Source: Bacillus sp. ISL-7
GTDB taxonomy: Bacteria > Bacillota > Bacilli > Bacillales_B > DSM-18226
Reading direction: 5' to 3'
DNA length: 64,000 bases
NCBI RefSeq assembly: GCF_018613065.1
Contig: NZ_JAGGQW010000050.1
Location: forward strand, 173,269-237,268
Shown here: positions 16,067 to 24,390 of the stretch, in pieces
Layout: every line of letters begins with the position of its first letter
How positions within the stretch are numbered: the first letter of the stretch is position 1
Translations under genes and position numbers: made by a program
Notes under the pieces: generated by a model
What the model saw: the letters and a program-made list of their open reading frames with translations, nothing else
Told to the model about the DNA's origin: nothing
The model's database searches: none

Positions 16067-18811
16067 TTATTGCAAAACTTTTGGTGACGATACAGGCTTT
16101 AGTGAAGAGGATTCAATTTCATTTCCTTCCCACACAAAGACCTTCACTTTGTGACCATCCACTTTGGCAGGCATCTTCATGCTCAAAGAGAAAGAAGACT
16201 TAGAACCAGCTGCGATGCTTTGGGTCTGAGACTGGATGTCCACCAGTTGATTATCACTGTCGTACAGAGCCATTGTCACTAAAATAGACTGAGCAGTGCT
16301 CTTGTTGCTCGTAACCTGAACTTTAGCACTTAATTTTTCCTTCGGATGTAGTTGTTTTGAACTAAAATCAGTGACCACCGAAAATTCCGCATTGTCATCA
16401 ACAGTCACATTCGCCTTTACTGAAATAGCAGGTCCAGGTACGGCTCCATCTACAGGAACACTTGAGAAATTCGGTGTACCATCAGCATTCCATGTTATTC
16501 TCTTCACCCTAGTATGCCGGTTTGGATCATACAGGGGATCCCCTTGGATATCTTTGTAGGAGCGGGCATGATAAACCAGGATATCCGTTTTCCCATCTTC
16601 CGCTACAGTAAAGGCATTATGTCCCGGTCCGTAATGGCCCGTTGTTTCATCGCTTTTCAACACTGGTTCTGGTGATTTGTTCCATGACTTAGGATCTAAT
16701 AAATCACTAGTATCCGAAGCGGTCAATAACCCCAAGCAATAGTTAGCATCGGTGGCGCTTGCTGAAAAAGTCATGAATATTTTTCCATTCCGCTTTAATA
16801 CACTCGGTGCCTCATTGACCCAAAATCCCTGTCTTTCCCAAGCGTAATCCGGAGTGGAGATCATAACCGGTTTCCCTGTAATTGTCCATGGATTACTCAT
16901 TTCAGCGATATAAAGATTCGAATTTCCGCCATCCTTCTGTGCCCAGGCGAAATAACGTTTGCCATTGTTCTCAAATGTGGTGGAATCTAAGGAAAAATTG
17001 GTGAAGGCCGTACTGCCTGCTGGTTTTTGCATCATGCCTTTTTCTGTCCATGTTCCTGTAAGTGGATTCGCATCTCCGCACTCGAGAACATATGGACGGA
17101 TTTTCCAAATATCTTCCGCTGCTCCCGCTGCAAAGTAAATGTACCATTTTCCATCGATAAAATGGATTTCAGGGGCCCAAATATGCGCTCCCATATCCCC
17201 TGTAGCGTGTTTGGTCCAAATTACTTTTTCCTCTGCTGTGGCAAGGCCCTGAAGAGTTTTTGCTCTCCGCAAAACAATGCGGTTATATTCAGGAACCGAT
17301 GCTGTGAAATAATAATAGCCATCAGTATGTTTAAAAATGTGAGGATCTGCTCTTTGCTCAATCAATGGGTCAGTATATTCATAGGTTGTCGCCTCCCCTT
17401 TAACGGTAAAGGTTCCGGTTTTGGTATAATCTTGTTTGTTCACTTCAGCCCAATCCACATTAAGTGTTCCAGTGGATCCGTCACTATAATGTACATCTAC
17501 AGTAGATGGAATCTGTGGCGCGGTGCCCTGTTTTGTCTTAACGTTCACCTCGTCAACTTTAGCAATCTTAGTAATACTTATATTGGCAACAGGCTGAATT
17601 TTGGTACCATAGACAGAGCCCTTAACTTCAAGCTTCCCAGTGTGTGAGAAATCATCATTTGAAATAGAGTTCCAATCTACATCAAGTTGCTCGGTATGAC
17701 CATCGTAATGGTGGACTGTTACCTTCCTAGGAAGCTTAGGTGGGAAATCTACCAATGTTCTAAGATTTACGTCTTCAATAGACACGATGCTGTCAGCCAG
17801 CACAGTGACCGTAAAGTTTTTCGTTTCTGAATACCCATTCCGGCTAATTGTCGCTGTCAAGGTAACTCTTGCATCCTTTTGGTCTTTTGCAGGTCTTGTC
17901 ACTACACCGGTATCGGAAATAACAGAAGGAGAATCCGATTTCCAAGAGATCGATACCCCATAGTCAGCAGGCACAGGTAATTTTAAATCTTGAATTACTT
18001 TTGAAGTATCACCGACGCTCAATGTTCCTGCAATTTTCCCAACGGCTTCTTGATCCGTCATAGATTCAGAGACAACCTGCTGGATTTCTTCTCCACTCAA
18101 TCCTCTATTATAGATGCGGAAATCACTCACTTTACCGTCTAAATAAGGATCAGGCCAATTCGATTTTCCAATATAGTTATAGGCGGTTTCTCCAAAATCA
18201 GATGGTTTCTTGGTTGTAGTTCCTGTCGCACCAACCTTGCCATTAACATAGATTGTGTAAGCTGTTCCTGATTTGCTGATAGCGATATGCGTCCATTCAC
18301 TGACCTTCGGGGCACTCGGAGTGGCATCTGCCACTCGTCCTACTACATCCAAATACAGGTTTTCTGTAAGGAAAATTTTCCCTGCATTAGCTCCGGTTCC
18401 AAAATCAAAAATTCGAGTCCAATTTCCTGTTTTTGAATCCAGATATACCCATGTGGAGATGGTGAAATCATCCAGTGTACTCATAATACCTTTTGGCAAC
18501 TGGACATATTGGCTTTTCGTATGCTCAAGATCAATACCGGTCCTGCCTGCCACTGTAGCCAAGGAAGCCCCGTTCATAACGGTGGCATCCTTGCCATGAC
18601 CAGAGGCATCAGTTATTGATGTCCCGTTTAATTGATCGAATTTATACCAAGTTGTGAGACCTTCCTCCGTTACTGAAGCACTCCCAGTTGCCTGGTCAAC
18701 AGCACTTGTTGTTTCTGGTGTTATTGTAGCAGCCCACGAAGGAATAATCGTTGTTGGAACCGACAAAAGTGTAACTGCCAGTGCACAATGAATTGTTTTT
18801 TTTAACTTCAT
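16067..18811 (-). CDS. Secreted LamG-GH43 glycosidase with Big_4-like repeats
   Basis: 914 residues; the ATG at 18811 follows AAGGAGGG. Modules: signal peptide (~1-27), LamG-like (~50-245), atrophied Ig-like (~255-340), two Big_4-like repeats (~345-410 and ~417-475, the second with VHYSDGSTGTLNVDW), GH43 (~480-785) and a short beta-rich tail. Likely GH43 residues are D489 (RADPHIF), D609 (SLDSTTF) and E667 (VNEAPSV). The GH43 type resembles exo-acting alpha-L-arabinofuranosidases, which fits a role in trimming arabinan outside the cell. Only 104 bp separate it from the gene upstream and no terminator is visible there, so it is probably co-transcribed with the GH43-CBM42 gene. It lacks the FIMAH-like end of the other two large proteins. 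Confidence 0.87.
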   Translation of the reverse strand: MKLKKTIHCALAVTLLSVPTTIIPSWAATITPETTSAVDQATGSASVTEEGLTTWYKFDQLNGTSITDASGHGKDATVMNGASLATVAGRTGIDLEHTKSQYVQLPKGIMSTLDDFTISTWVYLDSKTGNWTRIFDFGTGANAGKIFLTENLYLDVVGRVADATPSAPKVSEWTHIAISKSGTAYTIYVNGKVGATGTTTKKPSDFGETAYNYIGKSNWPDPYLDGKVSDFRIYNRGLSGEEIQQVVSESMTDQEAVGKIAGTLSVGDTSKVIQDLKLPVPADYGVSISWKSDSPSVISDTGVVTRPAKDQKDARVTLTATISRNGYSETKNFTVTVLADSIVSIEDVNLRTLVDFPPKLPRKVTVHHYDGHTEQLDVDWNSISNDDFSHTGKLEVKGSVYGTKIQPVANISITKIAKVDEVNVKTKQGTAPQIPSTVDVHYSDGSTGTLNVDWAEVNKQDYTKTGTFTVKGEATTYEYTDPLIEQRADPHIFKHTDGYYYFTASVPEYNRIVLRRAKTLQGLATAEEKVIWTKHATGDMGAHIWAPEIHFIDGKWYIYFAAGAAEDIWKIRPYVLECGDANPLTGTWTEKGMMQKPAGSTAFTNFSLDSTTFENNGKRYFAWAQKDGGNSNLYIAEMSNPWTITGKPVMISTPDYAWERQGFWVNEAPSVLKRNGKIFMTFSASATDANYCLGLLTASDTSDLLDPKSWNKSPEPVLKSDETTGHYGPGHNAFTVAEDGKTDILVYHARSYKDIQGDPLYDPNRHTRVKRITWNADGTPNFSSVPVDGAVPGPAISVKANVTVDDNAEFSVVTDFSSKQLHPKEKLSAKVQVTSNKSTAQSILVTMALYDSDNQLVDIQSQTQSIAAGSKSSFSLSMKMPAKVDGHKVKVFVWEGNEIESSSLKPVSSPKVLQ

Positions 18812-18915
18812 ATTTAATCCCTCCTTATGATTCTTACATAAGATTGACTTTTTAGATTAGATTGTTTCTCCTAAACTAGTGCATAGATACCTAGTTAAGT
18901 ATTTCAAGATATTCA

Positions 18916-20883
18916 TTAATTTTGTGGTCCGGGCTTATATTGGAAGCTGGTATTCACTATTTCACTTAAGTCTGCAGCACCGAGACTGACATCATATTTA
19001 CCTGCTGCATGATTCGAAAGTGTAAAGACATAACTGAATTTACCGTCGTCTTCCGTGGTAATTTGATCAAGATAATCCAACTTACCATTTGGCGCTGTAA
19101 CTCTAACGGCTACATCCGTCCCTTTTTTCTTTGTCAAATAGCCTTCAATTAGAACTTTTCTTTTATTCACAGATATTTTTAAATCCTTTATAGTTGCAGG
19201 CATCAGTTTTTCTACAGTAATTGTAGCCGAATCAGCGAATTGTCCTTCGTCGGTTGTAGCAATAATATCAGCCTTACCCGGAGATTTCGCAGCAATTGTA
19301 ACGGTTGTCTTTCCATCTTCAGGATTATAAGTAGAATTAGAAATGGATACGACATTAGGATCACTGGATGTAAAAATCACTTTTTGATTAAGTACACTAC
19401 TTGGTAATACAACAGCAGACAAACTGCTTTCATTATTTTGTTGCAGTGTAAGACTATCGATATTCAGTTGGACATCCTTTACATTTGCTTCTGAGATCTT
19501 AAAAGTTGCATTCTCTTTATCCCCTTCGGTATTCACTTGCTCTAACTTCAATAAGTAATCCTTTTGCTTAATATATAAATTCGGGAAGTTATATGACTGA
19601 AAGGAAGCCCAGTTTGGATCCGATAAACCAGGCACCTTTTTAAATGTGGCATCAGCTTTGAATAAATCTGTACCGTCATTTTTTACAAGTGCGAGGTCAT
19701 TATTACTATGTCTTAAATAGAATCCTGGCTTATTCACAGACTGAATGGAAACATACTCCTCTCCTGAATTCGCTAGTCCAGGGACTATCTGCCATCTGGC
19801 ATCAAAATTTGAAATATTTAATACGTCTAAAGGATCAATCCGTGCATCATTGTTATAGTGCCTAATATAGCGGTCTAGGAAACTGTACGACTGCAGCTTT
19901 TGTCCTTCACCATCCAAGCCTGTGGAAGTAGGGACAACTTTTTTTATTGTGCCGTCGGGATTGTAGTATAATCGATCGATTGAGACTGAGCGTCTGTATG
20001 AACTTCCAGTTGGCAAAGCAGCGGTATGATAAATAATGTACGACTTTCCTTTGAAATCAATAATGGATTGATGACTAGTATTACTATTGTTTTTATCATT
20101 AGGGTCTGAGGTGAACGGATCCATAAGCATTCCCTTATATTCCCATGGACCGGTAGGGCTCTCACTCATTGCGTAAGCTAGTCCTTCTGGCCAATTATGA
20201 GCAAATGATAAATAATATTTGTCATTCCGTTTATGAATCCACGGAGCTTCTGTGAAACCACCTTTCAAGTTATTGATTGTAACCTTTTGAATATCCCCGT
20301 CTAGCTCGATCATGTTCGGTTTGAGCTTTGCATAGTATGGATACGAATTTCCCCAGTATAGGTACCCCTGTCCGTTACCATCCACCAATACTGTAGGATC
20401 AATATCATCCCATGAAATGTTAGAGGTCGTCATTTGATTGGTAATCAATGGCTTTCCAAGTGCGTCCTTAAACCCTTCAGTTGGACTTTGGGAGGTAGCT
20501 ACACCAATACAATATCCACTACCGTCCTTATTATTAGTGGCTACATACCAATAAAAGGTACCGTCTCTCTCGATTACTTGACTCGCCCATGCGGCATCTT
20601 CCCTTGCCCATGAGAAGGTATCCTTGACGCTAAGTGATCCTTCTTGTTTCCAATTCTCCATATCAGTTGAAGAATAAATGACCCATTCTGGCATGTAATA
20701 AAAATTTCCACCCGCACTCGCTTCATCGTGTCCTGCATAGAGATAAACCTTGTCACCCTGAACGAGCGCAGCCGGGTCTCCGGTGAACTTATCCTTAATG
20801 ATAGGGTTATCCGCATAGGCTGCAGTTGAAAAGGATGATAATAGTAGTGTTGATAACATAATTTTCGAAACTACTTTTTTCAT
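18916..20883 (-). CDS. Secreted GH43 enzyme with CBM42/AbfB arabinofuranose-binding module
   Basis: 655 residues with a signal peptide (~1-24). GH43 covers ~25-320, with candidate catalytic residues D36 (TGDPAAL), D162 (DIDPTVL) and E212 (FTEAPW). An AbfB/CBM42 beta-trefoil follows (~326-464; SFLDRYIRHYNNDARI, then GFYLRHSNNDLAL and NLYIKQKDYLL), then a BIG2-like domain (~468-557) and a C-terminal beta domain. CBM42 binds arabinofuranose side chains, which strongly supports an arabinose-bearing substrate for this locus. It is first in its unit. Upstream are a cre-like site and a 20-bp-spaced TTTATAA repeat. SD AAGGAGG lies at a rather long 14-nt spacing from the ATG at 20883. Confidence 0.9.
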   Translation of the reverse strand: MKKVVSKIMLSTLLLSSFSTAAYADNPIIKDKFTGDPAALVQGDKVYLYAGHDEASAGGNFYYMPEWVIYSSTDMENWKQEGSLSVKDTFSWAREDAAWASQVIERDGTFYWYVATNNKDGSGYCIGVATSQSPTEGFKDALGKPLITNQMTTSNISWDDIDPTVLVDGNGQGYLYWGNSYPYYAKLKPNMIELDGDIQKVTINNLKGGFTEAPWIHKRNDKYYLSFAHNWPEGLAYAMSESPTGPWEYKGMLMDPFTSDPNDKNNSNTSHQSIIDFKGKSYIIYHTAALPTGSSYRRSVSIDRLYYNPDGTIKKVVPTSTGLDGEGQKLQSYSFLDRYIRHYNNDARIDPLDVLNISNFDARWQIVPGLANSGEEYVSIQSVNKPGFYLRHSNNDLALVKNDGTDLFKADATFKKVPGLSDPNWASFQSYNFPNLYIKQKDYLLKLEQVNTEGDKENATFKISEANVKDVQLNIDSLTLQQNNESSLSAVVLPSSVLNQKVIFTSSDPNVVSISNSTYNPEDGKTTVTIAAKSPGKADIIATTDEGQFADSATITVEKLMPATIKDLKISVNKRKVLIEGYLTKKKGTDVAVRVTAPNGKLDYLDQITTEDDGKFSYVFTLSNHAAGKYDVSLGAADLSEIVNTSFQYKPGPQN

Positions 20884-20914
20884 AGGGTTGTGTAATACCT
20901 CCTTAAAAAATAAT

Positions 20915-20930
20915 ATTTAAACGCTTTCAT
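20915..20930 (-). promoter_or_regulatory. CcpA cre site upstream of GH43-CBM42
   Basis: On the minus strand ATGAAAGCGTTTAAAT matches 13 of 14 core positions of the Bacillus cre consensus. It lies between the likely -10 (TATACT) and the start codon, where CcpA would block transcription in glucose. Confidence 0.7.
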
Positions 20931-20964
20931 ATGTGAGAGTATATCAAATCAGTTTTAGACAATC

Positions 20965-20991
20965 TTTATAAAAATCTACGATATTTTATAA
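20965..20991 (-). promoter_or_regulatory. Putative response-regulator site: TTTATAA direct repeat, 20-bp spacing
   Basis: TTTATAA occurs at 20965 and 20985, starting 82 nt upstream of the GH43-CBM42 start codon. The gene-proximal copy lies where a -35 box would be relative to TATACT, as for activators that replace a weak -35. Confidence 0.48.
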
Positions 20992-21072
20992 AATACAACA
21001 CATTATTTTTATAGCAAAATTTTATCAATAGAAACTTTGCTTACTAGTTTAACTAAGTATACAAAAAAGAAA

Positions 21073-21115
21073 AATAGACCTTAAAACCACTTTTAACGTG
21101 GTTTCAAGGTCTATT
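21073..21115. terminator. Rho-independent terminator of the sensing operon
   Basis: The stem AATAGACCTTGAAACCAC pairs with GTGGTTTTAAGGTCTATT, followed by T-rich sequence on the minus strand. It closes the kinase-regulator-receptor operon and resembles the terminator at 11267. Confidence 0.85.
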
Positions 21116-21260
21116 CACTAGATGTTTTATTCTAATTAGAAAAGTTGTAACTGTATTTATAGAAAACTTCAAAAGTTTATAAACTTCTGTACTATTTTAC
21201 CCCTGTTTTTGATTTATATCTTTTTTTGTTATTTTTCGAGTTCTTTGTATAGTTCAAGAA

Positions 21261-23144
21261 TTAATATGCCCGATTAATGAATTCCCGTTTGGCGTTGTCT
21301 TGACTAAAAATCCCTTCCTTTGTAACGATTTTGACTGGAATCTCTTTTCCTTCTTGATAATCTAATATCACTTTCATTAATTCAGGTCCTAATAATGGAT
21401 TACACTCCACCGTCAAATTCAATTTACCTGAAAATAGGGCATTAAATGCTTCTTTGGTTGCATCTACTGAAATAATCAAAATATCTTTCCCAGGCCTTTT
21501 CCCAGCCTCTTCAATTGCCTCAATCGCTCCCAGTGCCATGTCATCATTATGGGAGTAAACGACCTGAATCTTATCCCCATACCTTTCCAACATCTCTTTC
21601 ATGACACGTTTACCTGCCTCTTTCGTAAAATCTGCTGATTGGGAAGCGATGATGTGATAGTTTGTATTATTTTTTAGCAGTTCTTCAAATCCCCTTTTCC
21701 GATAAACCGCTGGTGAAGACCCCTGTGTTCCCTGCAATTCTACAATATTAATATCCTTCTTTACTCCTTTGGTAAATCCTAGAAGCCATCTCGCAGCTCT
21801 CCTACCCTCCTCTTGAAAATCGGAGCCAATAGAAGTCAGCCAAAGTGAATCATCATTAAAGTCCAATTCACGATCCGTCAAGATAACAGGAATTCCGGCC
21901 CGTTTAGCCTCCCTTAAAACCTCTTCATACCCGGTTTGGACAACCGGCGAAAATGCAATAACGTCTACCCGCTCCTTAATAAAGTTTCGAATAGCTTCAA
22001 TTTGATTATCTATACTTTGATTCGCATTTTTAAATTTAAGATCAATGTCAAAGTCTTGGGCAGCTTTTTTAATCGAGGAGGAATTTGCCGCTCTCCAGCT
22101 GCTCTCTTTGCCCACTTGTACAAATCCTAAAACAATATGTTTTTTTAGTTTTTTAGGTTCATCCAATGTATTTTGTTTTGTTTGTACGTATTGGTCCACA
22201 TTTTCTTTCGTAATTTTATTCACACGCAAAAGTATTTTTTTGGGAATACCAGATTTGCCTTGTAAAAGATCCATCGCATACTGAATTGATTCATTGCCAC
22301 CAGTCCTATAGGCGAAGGTCCCCTTCAAAATGTTACGTCTAACCAAATCAAGTCCTCCATCATCACCTTCTAGTCCATCCACGCCAATGATATTAACTCC
22401 TTGAATTCCCTTTTTTTCTAATGCCCTATGTACCCCAAGAGCCATTGCATCACTATGTGCGAAGACGAAATTGATTTTGCGGTTCTTTTTTAGCCTCTCT
22501 ATTACCTCATCTTCGGCTTTATCTCGATTCCAATCTGCAACTATCGTATCCACCTGGTGAATATTAGGATGATTTTCGATTATTTCTTTGAAGCCCTTAC
22601 TTCTTTCAATCACTGGAGGTGATTGGGAGAGTCCTTGTATTTCTACTAAATTTACTTTTTTATCTCCAGCCAGATCTGCCACCAATTGCCCGGCGTTTCT
22701 GCCAATGACCTCATTGGCTGGTCCAATAAATAAGCTATAATCATACCCGTCGATTGCTCGACCTAAGACGATAACCGGTATTTTTTTATGCACCTTGGCG
22801 ATTATAGGTGTTAAACTTTTGGAATCATTAGTGGAGATAATCAACAAGTCAATCCCAAAATCAAGTAGTTTATTAATATCTTGCTTCTGTTTATCAATAC
22901 TATGAGCGGCATCAGTATAAATCACATGCAAATCTTTATATCGATCTGATTCACTTTTAATTTCATTATTCATAGCGACTCGCCAAGGTTCAGTTAAATT
23001 TGCCTGGGACACACCTATAACAAATTTTGTCCCTTCATTCGACTTGTGAGAAGCATGCGCTGCTTTAAAGCCAAACCATCCAAGGATTATTAAGACTAAA
23101 ATTGTCATCCAATATCTTTTCTTAATCCGAAACCCGGCTTTCAC
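21261..23144 (-). CDS. Membrane-anchored receptor with two fused sugar-binding domains
   Basis: 627 residues from a GTG at 23144, with AGGAGG 10 nt upstream; it overlaps the response-regulator stop by one base. A single N-terminal membrane helix (~12-30, no lipobox) is followed by two type I periplasmic-binding domains: domain 1 (~41-305) and domain 2 (~336-627). Domain 2 closely follows the YtfQ-type transporter lipoprotein (VDVIAFSPVVQTGY, VYSHNDDMALGAIEAIEE, ECNPLLGPELM). Domain 1 is more distant. Encoded with a LytS/YesM kinase and an AraC-type regulator, it most likely reports external sugar to the kinase, as AraP does in the AraPST three-component system known from Geobacillus. The tandem fusion is unusual and could let it read two sugars. 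Confidence 0.85.
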   Translation of the reverse strand: MKAGFRIKKRYWMTILVLIILGWFGFKAAHASHKSNEGTKFVIGVSQANLTEPWRVAMNNEIKSESDRYKDLHVIYTDAAHSIDKQKQDINKLLDFGIDLLIISTNDSKSLTPIIAKVHKKIPVIVLGRAIDGYDYSLFIGPANEVIGRNAGQLVADLAGDKKVNLVEIQGLSQSPPVIERSKGFKEIIENHPNIHQVDTIVADWNRDKAEDEVIERLKKNRKINFVFAHSDAMALGVHRALEKKGIQGVNIIGVDGLEGDDGGLDLVRRNILKGTFAYRTGGNESIQYAMDLLQGKSGIPKKILLRVNKITKENVDQYVQTKQNTLDEPKKLKKHIVLGFVQVGKESSWRAANSSSIKKAAQDFDIDLKFKNANQSIDNQIEAIRNFIKERVDVIAFSPVVQTGYEEVLREAKRAGIPVILTDRELDFNDDSLWLTSIGSDFQEEGRRAARWLLGFTKGVKKDINIVELQGTQGSSPAVYRKRGFEELLKNNTNYHIIASQSADFTKEAGKRVMKEMLERYGDKIQVVYSHNDDMALGAIEAIEEAGKRPGKDILIISVDATKEAFNALFSGKLNLTVECNPLLGPELMKVILDYQEGKEIPVKIVTKEGIFSQDNAKREFINRAY

Positions 23145-24349
23145 TAATGCCCTACCTCCTTAACATAATTAGAAGGAGATACACCCATTACCTTTTTAAA
23201 AGCTGTACTAAAATAATGCTGAGTATTATAACCGACTTTATCCGCAATTTCATAAATTTTGTATGATGGGTTTTCCATAAATTTAATCGCATATTGAATC
23301 CTGACTTGGGTTAAGTAATCGATAAAGGAAGAACCTAATTCTTCCTTTAAAAGCCGGCTTAAATAACTTGGACTAACATTAACTTCTTGAGCTACTTCCT
23401 GGAGGGTTAAATCTTGTTTGTAGTAATGTCTCTCAATATATCTTTTAGCCAAAATAACCACTGGCATAATCATAGATTGTTCGTTAAGCTCTTTGATGAA
23501 ATTACTATAAACATCTGGGATTTCGGTTGGTGGCTTTTCTACAACTTTTTTGGCTATCATTATTTTTTTACCTGTCAGCTTTTCGATAACCTCTTCAAAT
23601 TGGTCACATAACAGATCCATTGGCTCTAACACTTCCGTAGGTATCATTGCTACGATATGATTGCTTTCATCCCGGAAAACAACACGTGGCTCGAAAGCAT
23701 CGAGTAATTCATCGATAATGTTTTGCATGCTAAAAAACAATAGGTCCATTTCCCAAGCATCTCCGATATTTCCTTCTACAGCTATCCTGTTTGGCTTAAT
23801 TACAAAAATCCCAACTTTTTCCCAATCCAGACGAAAATAGTGGAGCTGCTTATGAATTTCCTCTTCATTTAACTGCCCTTTAACCCACTTGCAAAGAAAG
23901 CTGTTTCTAACCAAATCGACATTCTCTTCCAATTGCTCATTCATCCATTGGACCAATTGATTACTTCTTCTAGATTCATTCAAATGGTTGACCGCTTTGG
24001 TAACAGTTCTTTTCAGGTCATCAGGATTAACTGGTTTTAGTAAGTATTCAAATACATTTAATCGAAGGGCCTCCTGTGCGTAAGAAAATTCATCATGTCC
24101 ACTGATTATGATAATAATGGAAGAAGGCAGCACCTTTTTCAGTTTTCCAATCAATTGCAATCCATTAAGGAAAGGCATATTGATATCCAAAAAAAGAATA
24201 TCAGGCTTAACCTCCAGGGCTAATTCAAATGCAGTCTCCCCATCTTGAGCTTCACCTGCAATTTGTATATTCCATTCATCCCAATTCAGAGATTTTTTCA
24301 ACCCTCTAATGATTTTAGGTTCATCATCAGCAATAAGTAATTTCAACAT
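23144..24349 (-). CDS. AraC-type response regulator
   Basis: 401 residues. The start is the ATG at 24349 (MLKLLIADDEPK), seven bases after AGGGGG; the open frame runs 23 codons further but has no ribosome site. The receiver domain covers ~1-120, with acidic pocket ADDE at 7-10, phospho-acceptor D55 (LFLDINMPF) and the conserved Lys in LLKPVN. A linker follows, then two AraC helix-turn-helix motifs (~300-400; LTLQEVAQEVNVSPSYLSRL and IYEIADKVGYNTQHYFSTAF). It should activate arabinan-locus promoters when phosphorylated by the adjacent kinase. Proposed sites are the 20-bp-spaced TTTATAA repeats. Confidence 0.93.
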   Translation of the reverse strand: MLKLLIADDEPKIIRGLKKSLNWDEWNIQIAGEAQDGETAFELALEVKPDILFLDINMPFLNGLQLIGKLKKVLPSSIIIIISGHDEFSYAQEALRLNVFEYLLKPVNPDDLKRTVTKAVNHLNESRRSNQLVQWMNEQLEENVDLVRNSFLCKWVKGQLNEEEIHKQLHYFRLDWEKVGIFVIKPNRIAVEGNIGDAWEMDLLFFSMQNIIDELLDAFEPRVVFRDESNHIVAMIPTEVLEPMDLLCDQFEEVIEKLTGKKIMIAKKVVEKPPTEIPDVYSNFIKELNEQSMIMPVVILAKRYIERHYYKQDLTLQEVAQEVNVSPSYLSRLLKEELGSSFIDYLTQVRIQYAIKFMENPSYKIYEIADKVGYNTQHYFSTAFKKVMGVSPSNYVKEVGH

Positions 24350-24390
24350 TTCCATTCCCCCTAATAAAATGAAAGAAAAACCTATCAGCT

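Noticed and set aside
17027..17647. 206-codon plus-strand frame opposite a GH43 gene
   Set aside because: Antisense to a well-supported GH43-Big_4 protein; Cys/Phe-rich shadow composition and no ribosome site.
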